This document shows, one piece after another, positions 53,298 through 62,667 of a stretch of DNA of 64,000 nucleotides (position 1 is the first letter of the stretch; each line of letters opens with the position of its first letter). The stretch covers positions 1,860,001-1,924,000 of the forward strand of contig OZ219799.1 of assembly GCA_964291275.2 (NCBI GenBank), written 5' to 3'. The DNA comes from Bin80 sp964291275 (lineage in GTDB: Bacteria; Bacteroidota; Rhodothermia; Rhodothermales; Bin80). Under the pieces are notes generated by a model. It was not told the DNA's origin, did no database searches, and saw nothing but the letters and a program-made list of their open reading frames with translations. Position numbers and translations under genes: made by a program.

Positions 53298-54259
53298 GCG
53301 GATTTCGACCAAGCTGGTGTCTGGCTGAAATCCACATTACCACCGCTGATAATTACCCCCACGTTCTTACGGTCTACGGAAACCACGCCACTCAAGAGTG
53401 CAGCCACGCCCAGTGCTCCGGTTGGTTCGACAACAATTTTCATACGTTCCCACAGAAATCGCATAGCATCAACGATGGCATCTTCCGTAACGGTGGCGAT
53501 ATCGTAAGCAAGGGCGCGTATGATTTGAAAGGTCAGTGCTCCGAGCGACGGTGTGCGTGCACCGTCTGCAATTGTTTGCGGGTTGTACACAGTATGTAGC
53601 GTACCGCTCTTGAAACTGAGGGCGGCATCATTTGCCGTAGCCGGCTCCACACCGATGACACGAATATTTGGTCGGATTGCATGAGCAGTGAGGGTCGTAC
53701 CGGACAAAAGTCCGCCCCCGCCACAGGGTACAAGGAGTACCTCTATATCTGGTTGAGACTGCAGCAATTCCAGCGCCGCCGTTCCTTGGCCGGCTATAAT
53801 GTGTGGGTGGTCATATGGAGGAATGATCGGCAGATCCCGTTCGCTGGCCAGCTGCTGTGCGAGCGCTTCGCGCGTAATTTCGCTTCGATCATAGGGGATA
53901 ATATTTGCTCCATAAGCCGCTGTGGCTTCGCGTTTCACCTCTGGAGCATCTCGGGGCATGATGATTGTTGGTTGGACGTCCAGGAGTGATCCGGCAAGCG
54001 CGACTGCTTGAGCGTGGTTACCAGAGGAAAAGGTTAGAACTTCCCGGGTTGCTGCTGGAATCCGGCTCAAGGCATTATAAGCCCCCCGAAACTTAAACGC
54101 ACCTGTGCGCTGAAAACTTTCACATTTGCAGTAAACGCGCGCGTTCGAACGCATGTCCAATGTACGCGAGGTAAGTACTGGCGTATTATTTGCCACGCCC
54201 TGGAGTAAACTGGCTGCCGCGCGGATATCTTCAAATCCTACGGCGAAGGATACACTCAC
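53294..54259 (-). CDS. Threonine dehydratase/serine racemase-like PLP enzyme
   Basis: A 321-aa fold-type II PLP enzyme. Lys56 in RTGAFKFRGA is the cofactor lysine, SSGNHAQAVALA binds the substrate carboxylate and CGGGGLLSG binds the PLP phosphate. There is no ACT regulatory domain, so it is the short catabolic threonine dehydratase or serine racemase type. These act on L-threonine or serine to give keto acids. Choosing between them needs biochemistry. Its start overlaps the DUF4342 stop by 4 bases. Confidence 0.85.
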   Translation of the reverse strand: MSVSFAVGFEDIRAAASLLQGVANNTPVLTSRTLDMRSNARVYCKCESFQRTGAFKFRGAYNALSRIPAATREVLTFSSGNHAQAVALAGSLLDVQPTIIMPRDAPEVKREATAAYGANIIPYDRSEITREALAQQLASERDLPIIPPYDHPHIIAGQGTAALELLQSQPDIEVLLVPCGGGGLLSGTTLTAHAIRPNIRVIGVEPATANDAALSFKSGTLHTVYNPQTIADGARTPSLGALTFQIIRALAYDIATVTEDAIVDAMRFLWERMKIVVEPTGALGVAALLSGVVSVDRKNVGVIISGGNVDFSQTPAWSKSA

Positions 54260-54582
54260 GGCAGGTCGTCAATATTTTGTGAGGGCGTCCGTTCAATACC
54301 CTCTGGGGGATCGCGTTCAATACGCACGGTAACATCTGTCACGAGTGCTGCTATCGCACCAACCGCAGCGAGGGTTGATGAAAGAGCGATAGCTGCAACG
54401 GCACCTCCCAGGCCGAGATATAGAGGGAAATCTGCCAATGTCCGGCCCTCCTTGATGATGGAGATTCTGCTGGTTTTACCTTCTTTGGCAAGCTCTTTTA
54501 CTTTGTCCACCAGCTGTGATCCCTCTAGCTTTATTTCTTCGAAGCGTTCCCCTACGCGGTCGCCTATATTGCGTGAAGTCAT
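54256..54582 (-). CDS. DUF4342-family protein
   Basis: A 108-aa protein. The N-terminal EEIKLEGSQLVDKVKELAKE is followed by a beta hairpin with SRISIIKEGRTLADFPLYLG and a hydrophobic stretch (GGAVAAIALSSTLAAVGAIAALVT), matching the DUF4342 layout, often next to small membrane proteins. The role is unknown; it may associate with the membrane. The gene is translationally coupled to the PLP enzyme by a 4-base overlap. Confidence 0.75.
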   Translation of the reverse strand: MTSRNIGDRVGERFEEIKLEGSQLVDKVKELAKEGKTSRISIIKEGRTLADFPLYLGLGGAVAAIALSSTLAAVGAIAALVTDVTVRIERDPPEGIERTPSQNIDDLP

Positions 54583-54724
54583 GGAGTGAATAGATAATTA
54601 TGCACGGTCTACCCACTAGGTACGCAATCTCTTCCCTACGGTTGCAGTATACGGTTATGGGAGGCTATCAGACGTTCATTGATGACTATATTAAGCCCTA
54701 TTCAGGAACAAACACGGCTTTAGA

Positions 54725-56338
54725 ATGCAGTTAGCGAGACGGGACACTCCCGAAGTGACGATCATTGCCAGTGGGGATCTACGCCTCTCGGCGAACCGGA
54801 CCTGTTGGCCGGAGCAGGAGAAAGTTGAGGTTGCGGTTGCGCAGGCCATTCGATCAAGCGGATATGATGTTGTGCGGGGGCATCCGGTAGATGCAGATAA
54901 GGGACACGGGTTCATAGATAGCCAGAAGTATGGACGCGAGGTGTTTCAGGGGATTCACCCAGAGAGTCCGATAGTGGTAGTGTTTGCTGCCTGGCAGTAT
55001 TCTCATCATGTATTGTCGGGGTTGATGCGGCATAAGGGGCCGATTCTCACAGTTGCCAATTGGAGTGGTACGTGGCCGGGTCTGGTGGGGATGTTGAACA
55101 TGAACGGATCGCTCGCCAAGGCCGGCGTACCATACACTACGCTTTGGAGTGAGAATTTTGCGGACGAAAATTTCAACGAGCGGCTATCACGCTGGCTTGC
55201 TGGACAGAATGTAGTCCAGGATGATTCGCATACGATTCCTGTTGCGCGAATGAGTCTACCAGGGTATGCCCGTGTGCTTGGGAGGCGTATTGCCAGACAA
55301 ATCAAAGACAGTACGCCCATTATGGGGGTCTTTGATGAGGGGTGTATGGGAATGTACAATGCGATCATTCCGGACCATTTATTAAACCAGGTGGGGATGT
55401 TCAAGGAGCGCTTAAGTCAGAGCACCCTTTATTATGAAACCCTTCAGGTGACCGACGAGGAAGCAGCGTCCTGCCTTGCGTGGGTTCAGGAGCGGGGAAT
55501 GTCTTTCACATTCGGGACGGATGAGGCCACTGAGCTTACCGAAGTCCAGGTTTTGCAGCAATGCAAAATGTATATCGCCACGCTTCGGATTGCTGATGAT
55601 TTTGGTTGTGATACGATCGGTATACAGTATCAGCAAGGCTTGAAAGATCTCCTTCCAGCATCAGACTTGGCGGAAGGATTGCTCAACAGTACAGAGCGCC
55701 CTCCAGTTTTGAGTCGTGATAGAAGCCGAGAACTCTACGCCGGTCGAGCTCTGGTTCATTTCAATGAGGTGGACGAGTGTGCTGGACTAGATGGATACAT
55801 TACTGCGGTCCTATGGCAATCGCTCGGATATCCTCCAGAAAACACGTTACACGACGTGCGTTGGGGTGAGTGGTACGATGGTAAGTTTGTCTGGGTGTTT
55901 CAGATTTCCGGGGCGGCACCTCCTGCCCATTTTGTTGGCGGTTACAGTGGTGCAATGAGTGAGCGGCAGCCGCCGATGTATTTCCGTTTGGGTGGAGGGA
56001 CAGTCAAGGGGGTATGCAAGCCTGGCCAGATCATCTGGAGTCGTATTTACGTGGAGGATGGCAGGCTAAAGGCGGACCTTGGGCGCGGGGAGGCGATTGC
56101 GTTGCCGGATGAAGAAACTGAACGGCGCTGGAAGTCTACGACGCACCAGTGGCCGATCATGCATGCGGTATTGGAGGGTACATCCCGGCAACAGCTGATG
56201 GCACGGCACAAGTCAAACCACATCCAGGTTGTTTATGTACCTGATAAGGGCGGGGCACGGCAGGCTTTACTGGCAAAGGCGGCTACTTTGGAGCAACTTG
56301 GTATAGAATCTTTTATTTGCGGACGGGGATTGAAATAA
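54725..56338 (+). CDS. L-fucose/L-arabinose isomerase-like protein
   Basis: A 537-aa protein of the FucI/AraA-like fold. VVVFAAWQYSHHVLSGLMR, VANWSGTWPGLVGMLNMNG, GVFDEGCMGMYNAIIPDH and the late HFVGGYSGAMSERQPPMYF regions resemble the family's substrate and metal sites. Members interconvert aldoses and ketoses, but many family proteins in environmental bacteria have unknown substrates. It stands alone; an IS110 element begins directly after its stop. The rhamnose genes at 7-9 kb are not linked to it. Confidence 0.82.
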   Translation: MQLARRDTPEVTIIASGDLRLSANRTCWPEQEKVEVAVAQAIRSSGYDVVRGHPVDADKGHGFIDSQKYGREVFQGIHPESPIVVVFAAWQYSHHVLSGLMRHKGPILTVANWSGTWPGLVGMLNMNGSLAKAGVPYTTLWSENFADENFNERLSRWLAGQNVVQDDSHTIPVARMSLPGYARVLGRRIARQIKDSTPIMGVFDEGCMGMYNAIIPDHLLNQVGMFKERLSQSTLYYETLQVTDEEAASCLAWVQERGMSFTFGTDEATELTEVQVLQQCKMYIATLRIADDFGCDTIGIQYQQGLKDLLPASDLAEGLLNSTERPPVLSRDRSRELYAGRALVHFNEVDECAGLDGYITAVLWQSLGYPPENTLHDVRWGEWYDGKFVWVFQISGAAPPAHFVGGYSGAMSERQPPMYFRLGGGTVKGVCKPGQIIWSRIYVEDGRLKADLGRGEAIALPDEETERRWKSTTHQWPIMHAVLEGTSRQQLMARHKSNHIQVVYVPDKGGARQALLAKAATLEQLGIESFICGRGLK

Positions 56339-56386
56339 ATGTGGAGATATATCGGCCTCGAATACCGCTTGCTAGGGCAATTAGAT

Positions 56387-56445
56387 AGGTCTAATGAAAA
56401 AGCGGGCGCTATCTTGCCCCTTCGCCGTTCTCATTCATTAGACCT
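56387..56445 (+). repeat. Perfect 11-bp inverted repeat upstream of the IS110 transposase
   Basis: AGGTCTAATGA at 56387-56397 pairs with TCATTAGACCT at 56435-56445 around a 37-nt loop, and the loop contains smaller G/C pairings. It ends 8 bases before the transposase ATG. In IS110-type elements non-coding ends can encode a guide (bridge) RNA and can also hold structures that control expression. Which applies here is undetermined. Confidence 0.6.
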
Positions 56446-56453
56446 CCGTTCTC

Positions 56454-57515
56454 ATGTACAAATCGCTTTATCTGGGGCTGGATGCCCACACGCGCATCTG
56501 TGTTCTGGCGGCCATGGCTCCGACAGGGCATATAGTATCTACCCAGACCTTTTCGACTTCGGAGGCGGCGCTGATCCGTCACGTAATCGAACTGCCTGCG
56601 CGATCCAAGTATTTGGGCTTGGAGGAATCTTCGTTGGCCGGCTGGATCGCTTCGGCGCTGCGTCCGTATGTAACGCGATTGATCGTTTGTGATCCTCGGC
56701 ACAATACCCTCATCAGTCGTGGAAATAAGGATGACCGCAGAGATGCTGCTGACCTGTGCCGACTGCTTCGACTGGGGGAATTGGTCGAAGTGTTTCATCC
56801 GGACCAGGAGCACCGCGCAGACTTTAAGATTACGGTGCAACAGTATTTGCATTTTACGCGTGATCGCGCCAGCTTAAAGTCACAAATCAAGTCCAAGTAC
56901 CACCAGGCCGGCGTGACGTATGTGGCCGGGACCCAAGTGTTCACGAAAAAACATCGTACCTCGTATCTGGATCAATTACCAACGAATGCACGACGGGCGA
57001 TCATGGAGAACTTGTACGAGCAGCTGGACGCAACGGATGCGCTGTAGAACAAAGCCCGAACCTCGATGGTGGCGTTGGGCAAGCGTTATCCAGAAATCAT
57101 CCAGTTCCAGCGCATGCCGGGTATCGGTGTGGTGGGAGCGCATGTGTTCAGTGCCTTCATTCAGACCCCGCACCGGTTTGCAACCAAGCATAAATTGTGG
57201 CGCTATTGCGGGCTCGGGATTCGTCAACGCAGCAGTGCAGGCAAGTCCTTGGCGTACAAACGTCTGGATCGTTCAGGCGCTGGCGTCCTAAAAGCCATGA
57301 GCTATCAGTGCTGGCTTTCTTCTTTGCAAACCGCACAACCGAATGAGGTCTCCTTGTTTTATGATGCCTCATTACGTCGCACCCGGGACACGGTGCACGC
57401 GCGGCTGAATACGCAGCGAAAAATATTCAACGTGCTCTGGACCATCTGGAAAAAAGAGGTCACCTACAATCCGAAATCTTTTTATTCACCACCTGCATCC
57501 GCGGTGACCGCGTAG
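56454..57515 (+). pseudogene. IS110-family transposase with an in-frame TAG stop
   Basis: One frame of 354 codons holds a whole DEDD transposase except for a TAG at codon 198 (57045-57047). The RuvC-like half shows Asp10 in YLGLDAH, Glu57/58 in LGLEESS, Asp80 in VCDPRHN and Asp97 in DDRRDAADL. After the stop, the Transposase_20 half carries MPGIGVVGAHVFSAF and the Ser-containing RQRSSAGKSLAY. Intact IS110 enzymes use both halves with a bridge RNA. A single nonsense codon in an otherwise clean frame suggests recent inactivation or read-through. The full length would be 353 aa if read through. Confidence 0.85.
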
Positions 57516-57857
57516 ACCTTGGACATGTCATCGTGCCTTGTAACGGTTGCTTGCGGATCTGGGTAGCCGGGATATACTCCAGCGACAATTGAGCTCCACT
57601 GTGGAAGCTCGAATTTTAGGTTAGTAGCCCGGCCTTTATGCCCCATAAGACACTAGCGCCCATTTTGGGGGACGCTCATAAACGAGTATGGCAGCTGAAC
57701 AGACGCCCTTTTCATCCGTCCTGTTAATCCGCACCCAAGCAAGCCGAAGCACCGCACAAATATGGATCCCCAATAAAAATCTACATAATCAGCGGTTTAT
57801 TGCAGTGTGCGCCCTGCAAAATTTCACATATTTTGTTGCATGGGAGAGGTGTGTGTG
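57516..57857. other. Non-coding right flank of the IS110 element, with paired segments
   Basis: About 340 bases with no gene, between the transposase stop and the group II intron 3' end. Imperfect hairpins are visible: GAGCTCCAC against GTGGAAGCTC near 57590-57610, and AGCGCCC with GGGGGACGCT near 57654-57672. In the IS1111 subgroup of IS110 elements the guide RNA lies downstream of the transposase, so this is a candidate location. The right end of the IS cannot be fixed because these elements lack terminal repeats. The part next to 57857 should be the 3' exon of the intron. Confidence 0.45.
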
Positions 57858-57929
57858 ATCGCGGTAGGGACCCGAGTTTCCTCGGACCCCCCGCACAGAT
57901 CCGGACGTGCGCGCTAACGCATCCGGCTC
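57858..57929 (-). ncRNA. Group II intron A domains V and VI
   Basis: On the minus strand, domain V reads from GAGCCGGATGCG through a TTAG loop to CGCACGTCCGGATC (57929 down to 57898), including the catalytic AGC triad. Domain VI follows (GGTCCGAGGAAACTCGGGTC) to the 3' end GCGAT. The RT stop codon TAG sits in the domain V loop, so coding and catalytic RNA overlap by about 16 bases. Confidence 0.75.
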
Positions 57930-58882
57930 CTCCCTTGGGTTGCATTCGCATGCATGACGGTAAATCGTATTGCCGGCCAGTCGTGGCGTATGTTCAGCTT
58001 CGGCCAATAGCGCTCTATCAGCGTCTCCAGTTGCTCCCATGTCGTTTGATCCCGCTGGGATCGACGACGTAGTACGCGCAACCAGATCCATTTCAGATAC
58101 GCATAGCACCTCTGTATAGACGGCATACTCCATGGTACAGCATAGTAATTCAACCATCCATTGAGTACCCGTCCAAGCCATTTCCCCGTTTGGTGCACCG
58201 GTTGGTGCATCCGTTGTCGGAGCTTCACATATATATGTTTCACAAAACGCGTCATGCGCTTCGCGATTGGCTTGCGACCTAACCCGAAACGTCCTTTCCG
58301 TGTCTTACGACAATAATGTGTAAATCCCAGAAAATCAAACGTCTTGGGACGGCCTTCTCCACGCTTCTTACGGTCTCTCTCTGCAAAACGACCAAACTCT
58401 ATCAGCCGGGTCTTGTCAGGGTGCAGACGCAATCCGAATTGCTCCAATCGCATCCGCAGGTCCCGTAGAAAACGCTCCGCTGCCTCCTTGTACTGAAAAC
58501 ATACCACAAAATCGTCCGCATAGCGGACCATATACGACTCGCCTCCAATGTTTCGTGATTTGCGCTGGGCCTTGAACCATAGGTCCAGCACGTAATGTAG
58601 GTAGAGGTTGGCCAGGATCGGCGAGATAACCGCGCCTTGCGGCGTGCCCTGCTCGCTTTTCCACCAACTCCCCTCCTCCATCACCCCCGCTTTCAGAAAC
58701 TTCATGATGATCAGCAGCACTCGCTCATCTCCGATCCGATGGCGCAGGAAACGCATAAGCCAGTCCTGGTCTACCTCATCGAAAAACTTGCGAATATCCG
58801 CGTCCACCACATAATTTACCTTCCGGCGTTCGATCACATACGCTAAGGCATCCAGCCCATTGTGGGCACTACGCCCCGGTCT
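57914..58882 (-). pseudogene. ltrA: Group II intron reverse transcriptase/maturase, C-terminal part
   Basis: This part carries RPGRSAHNGLDALAYVIERR, EQGTPQGAVISPILANLYL, the active-site MVRYADDFVV and a maturase (X) domain ending WLNYYAVPWSMPSIQRCY. No endonuclease domain is seen. It lacks a proper start because its N-terminal 178 codons lie at 63021-63554 on the far side of an insert. Joining 63021 to 58882 gives SYGF-RPGRS in frame and a 500-aa RT. In intact introns this protein splices the RNA and copies it into new sites. As now arranged, no complete RT can be made. Confidence 0.88.
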
Positions 58883-58921
58883 GAGTCTTTGATGTCTGAA
58901 TGCGATCTGTCGAGGACATGC

Positions 58922-59791
58922 CTACGATACTTGTTTGACTTGCGGTTCCGGGATGAGTTTGTACATTTTGAAGGTACGTTTTTCGCTGGGAATCTCATAG
59001 ATTTCCACGCGTGGGTTATCGGGTACATGCTTATAGAGCTGCGCGTAGGCTACGCCAAGTTCTGCTGCAAGTTCGACTCCGCCGATGCAGCCTTGTTCAC
59101 GCAATTGATCTCGTTTCTGCCGAAGCCCGTTTTTGATGTTGTATCGGATACGAATGAGGCGGATACGCTGTCGGGTGAACCGATCTCCGCGGGAATCACG
59201 ATGTCCGCGCCGATTTAGGTCTTTTGCTGCAAGGCTGTCTGAACAGCCCGCTTCAAGCAAGATCTCCAATTCCGCCAAAACCTTGGTGGAGGCATCCCGT
59301 CGTATGATCACCGCCCAGGGCAGGGGTAATGCAACGGGTTCCAGTTGGTGAATCCGCCCCCCGCGCAGACGCAGTCCCACCTCAACCTGATAGCCGTTGC
59401 GTGTGAGCGTAATATCCTCCACCAAAAAGCCCAGTAGGCGTTTTCGATCTTCGTTGGAGGTCTCGGGGGCCTTCCACACCTTACAAAAATCATGGGTCAG
59501 TTCCAGAATACGCTTGTCCAATTCGGGTTCCGGCATACGGGTCTGTGCGTCCATATAGTTCTCTCGTTCCCGGACGACTTCCGCGTGGCGTTTTAGTTGG
59601 GCCTCCCATTCGGCCTCCAGTGTTGCAGCCACGAGGCGATTGGAGGGATCCACTTCCATGAACCTGCGACGGGCCAGATCCACTTGATGCCGCAGCGCCT
59701 GGATATGATTCATTCGCTGCCGATCGGCCGTCTCAAAATCGGTACGTAGCTGCTCGCGTACCATCAAAGACAGGGCTAGATTCTCTTGATT
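58922..59791 (-). pseudogene. Large serine recombinase, C-terminal part
   Basis: Frame is open from the edge of intron B: NQENLALSLMVREQLRTDFE, then a coiled-coil region (HQVDLARRRFMEVDPSNRLV) and a basic C-terminal DNA-binding part (GHRDSRGDRFTRQRIRLIRI). It ends near the element's left edge. It joins in frame to the N-terminal part at 60649-61836 across intron B to give 685 aa. The coiled coil controls integration direction in known members. Separated as it is, it has no start of its own except an internal Met. Confidence 0.82.
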
Positions 59792-60648
59792 GTGCGCCGT
59801 GGAAAGGCGCTTTCCTGTGGCGGGTGCGAATCCCGCCCAACACCTGTCGCTCCGGTTGGTAGCGGCCTTAGCGTATTATGGAGGTAACGAAATGATATGA
59901 AGCACTGAGGTTTAACGGGCTACGCGAGTAGCTTAGCGACCATGCGGGCCGGAACGTGCAGTAAACGTCGAGCAGGCCTCGAAACGATCAATGTGAGTGT
60001 CGACCTTCCGGTCATATGGGGAAGACTGGCACGTTTTGGGAAGCGAGCGACAAGCGCACCAGAACGGCTCACCGGGGTACTGGCGCTGGCACGCATGGAA
60101 GATCAGGGAAGTAGCAACACGGGAAGCCCTGTCGGTGCTGAGGCACACGGCAACCGGAACTCCGTAAGGAGCAGGCCGGGCCGACAGGGTGGCGGAGTGG
60201 TCCGTAGTACCGTAGACGCGGGGTAACGCCTGTTGAGGAAAGGGACCGCAGGGTTGGAGGGCAGATAATAAGGACAAAGGGCATCGGAAAATGGCAACGC
60301 CTAATATCTGGGAAAATGTCAGTGCGTCCGGCATCTGCACATGCATAAGTGAAGGGATCGTCAAGGCGACGGTGCTGGCGGGGCGTAGCGAGGCCCGTCC
60401 GCATGTCATGCGAAGTTGGTCTGTCCGCAGGCAATGTGCCATTGTCTGCATAACAGGCAGGACTGTACTGAGGCATGGTAATCCGAGTACGAGCCGCATG
60501 ATCCACCTGGAGAGCCGGGTGCGGGAAACCCGCACGCCCGGTTCGGAGAGCAGGGGGCCGGAGACGACTTACGGGAGCCTGACTGAGGGCCAAAGCGAAA
60601 GCGATGGAATTGCCACAGGACCCTAAGAGCACCGCGCCGGCCCCTTGA
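59792..60648 (+). mobile_element. ORF-less group II intron B, antisense to the recombinase
   Basis: About 857 nt in plus orientation. It starts GTGCGCC, the classical 5' consensus, and carries a canonical domain V at 60512-60544: GAGCCGGGTGCGGGAAACCC and CGCACGCCCGGTTC with the AGC triad and a GAAA tetraloop. A long closing stem follows (GGGGCCGG near 60554 with CCGGCCCC near 60637). No RT frame is inside, so it would need a maturase in trans. Its orientation is opposite to the recombinase gene, so it cannot be spliced from that mRNA. Flanking codons show the frame is restored when it is removed; the 3' boundary is certain to within a base. Confidence 0.8.
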
Positions 60649-61836
60649 CTCTACGACTGCGGCGACCACAAAGGCTCCCACCGCTTCATCCAGCAGGTCT
60701 CCACGCATGCTCTGACAGGTTCGCATTCCGTAGCGGACCTTATTCTCCTTGCACAGATAGTACCACTTCGGCGCCGAAGCGCGTCTTTTATTCCGATTAT
60801 AGGAGACTTTCATTCGTTGCCCACAGAGGCCACAAATGATCCGGGATTGCAGTAAAGCTACGCCTTTCCGCGGCGATGGCACCCGGTCTCCCTGCAGAAA
60901 GCTGGTGGCGTTCGCGCGTATGGTGTCTTGATTTTGCAGATATTCTTCCCAGGAAATATATCCTGCATGGGCCTCCGGAATACAGACCATCCATTGATCC
61001 ATGGGAATCCTAGAGTATTTCATGGACCCGTCTGCACGTTGCTCCGTCTTCGTGCGACCGTAGGCATAGCATCCCGCATACCGGGGATTGTGAAGCATGC
61101 GCTGGAGCTGACTGTGGTTCGGGACGCTCCAATATACCGCCCCAGCCCCGGCTCTCGGACGTGAGGGCAACCGGATTCCCCGCTTACGGAACCATTTTGT
61201 GACCTGCATGATGGAGTTTAGGCGCCGAAAGGTGTGGAACACGAGCTCCACGGCTTCGGTGATGGACTGATCTGGATCCAGAACCACCTCATCGGTAGCG
61301 GTGTAGGCCAACCCGATCGGCAGGGGCAGTTTCAATTCTCCCCGTCTGGCCTTGCTGCGCTGGCCGCCCACCATGCGCTCACGAATGCCACGCAGTTCAT
61401 ATTCCGAAAGCTGCCCCTTGAGCCCCAGCAACATCCAGTCATTGAGATCGCTGACATTGTAGACGCCGTACTCGTCCAGAATCAGGGTGTTCGACACTGC
61501 GGCAATCCGAAGCAATTGATGCCACTCGGCATTATCCCGGCACAGGCGAGACACCTCCAGACTCAGGATAATCCCCACCTCAGCTGCCCCGACCCGAGCA
61601 CGCAAATCCTGGAATCCCGTTCGCTGGGCCGTACTTGCCCCCGACTTGCCCTGATCTTCATCAATGATGTCAATTTGATCCTCGGACCAGCCCAACGCGA
61701 GCGCCCGGTGGCGGAGGTTATACTGCCGGAATTGGCTTTCTTTATGGGTTTCCACCTGGTGGAGCGAGGACTGCCGGATATACAAACAGGCCCGCCGACG
61801 CAGATGTGCGGACGTAACTTTAGAATTTGACGACAT
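60649..61836 (-). pseudogene. Large serine recombinase, N-terminal catalytic part
   Basis: 396 codons from ATG. The resolvase domain has the catalytic Ser23 in YIRQSSLHQ, then LSLEVSRLCRDNAEW and the DDxxG-like DEDQGKSG segment. The recombinase domain has QLQRMLHNPRYAGCYAYGRT and a zinc ribbon CGLCGQRMKVSYN with further Cys in YLCKENKV and GMRTCQSM. It is cut after GAFVVAAVVE by intron B. The ATG overlaps the HTH reading frame's extension by 17 bases. Beyond codon 396 the frame runs into antisense intron sequence and is not meaningful. Confidence 0.87.
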
Positions 61837-62528
61837 GGTTCATTTGGATCGTGTGAAGTAGGGCACAACTCATTGAGCTTGCCTGCGTGAGCAGAGAACC
61901 GGGCGCCGCCATCGCGACGGGATCTTGGGCAGGTGCCGGGGCAGGCAAGGGGGCCGCCAGCACCAGCGCCCGCGCCAACCCATGGTGACACACCAGCGAG
62001 ATGGCCTGGGTCTGCCCCCCATGCAACCACTGATCCCGCCATTGGCCGTACCGGTCCTGCATTCCGGCCCGCTGCTCAGGAATCCCTTCCGGCGTTTTTT
62101 TTTGACAGCGCCCGATACAATGCGCTGAAGTGGATGCTGATCTGGAAGTGCTCGCTGACCCGTTCGGCGAGTTTGCGGATGCTCGTATCGCCATGTTGCT
62201 CCAGATACGTGTGGGCAAACGCCACCACCTCGGGGGTGATTTTTCGCGGCCCCCGGGGTCCGCGACGTCTTGGAATTAACGCCTGTAGCCCACCCGCGCG
62301 ATAATCCCGCTTGAGCCGTACACAGGTCGGAACAGACATCCCATACCGATCTGCCGTTTCTTTGAGGGTTGTGTTTTTGGTGTGCGAACGGATCATCTCG
62401 TAGCGGACCTGCAGCAGATCGTTCGGATCGAAGAAGGAACTGTTGGCAAACAGGGCATCGGCGACCGATTCCGGGCGTGAGTTGAGCGTTCCGGACGCGC
62501 GCAGGCGTTTGAGCTTGGTATTGGACAT
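61820..62528 (-). CDS. HTH protein of the recombinase element, with a poly-A frameshift point
   Basis: The first frame (62528 to 62076, 150 aa) carries a homeodomain-like HTH region: TLKETADRYGMSVPTCVRLK and RRRGPRGPRKITPEVVAFAH. At nine A residues (plus-strand T9, 62095-62103) a +1 shift leads into a second frame (KKTPEGIPEQRAGMQDRYG), which ends at 61820. That end overlaps the recombinase start by 17 bases. Both the overlap and the homology-like continuation suggest that the longer product, about 235 aa, is the ancestral one. Role unknown; it may bind the element's ends. The slippage may be programmed or may be a mutation. Confidence 0.6.
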
Positions 62529-62667
62529 TGGGCCACATTAAATGATTAAAATAGAAGATACATAACGCACGACAATTTTGCAACAATCTGCCGCAATCGT
62601 GCGCTATATTTGCAATATATCGCATTAATTCTCTATTTGTTGCACAATTCATGATCATTATGTTGTT

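Noticed and set aside
59933..60632. Two long minus-strand frames (about 190-200 codons)
   Set aside because: They lie inside group II intron B and run antisense to structured RNA including domain V; no protein motif is seen.
59792..60648. Intron B as a normal spliced intron of the recombinase gene
   Set aside because: Domain V and the 5' GTGCGCC are on the plus strand while the recombinase is on the minus strand, so it cannot splice from that mRNA.
61870..62658. 262-codon minus-strand frame
   Set aside because: It is a third-frame shadow of the HTH gene, Arg/Pro-rich without motifs; the other two frames carry the recognisable sequence.
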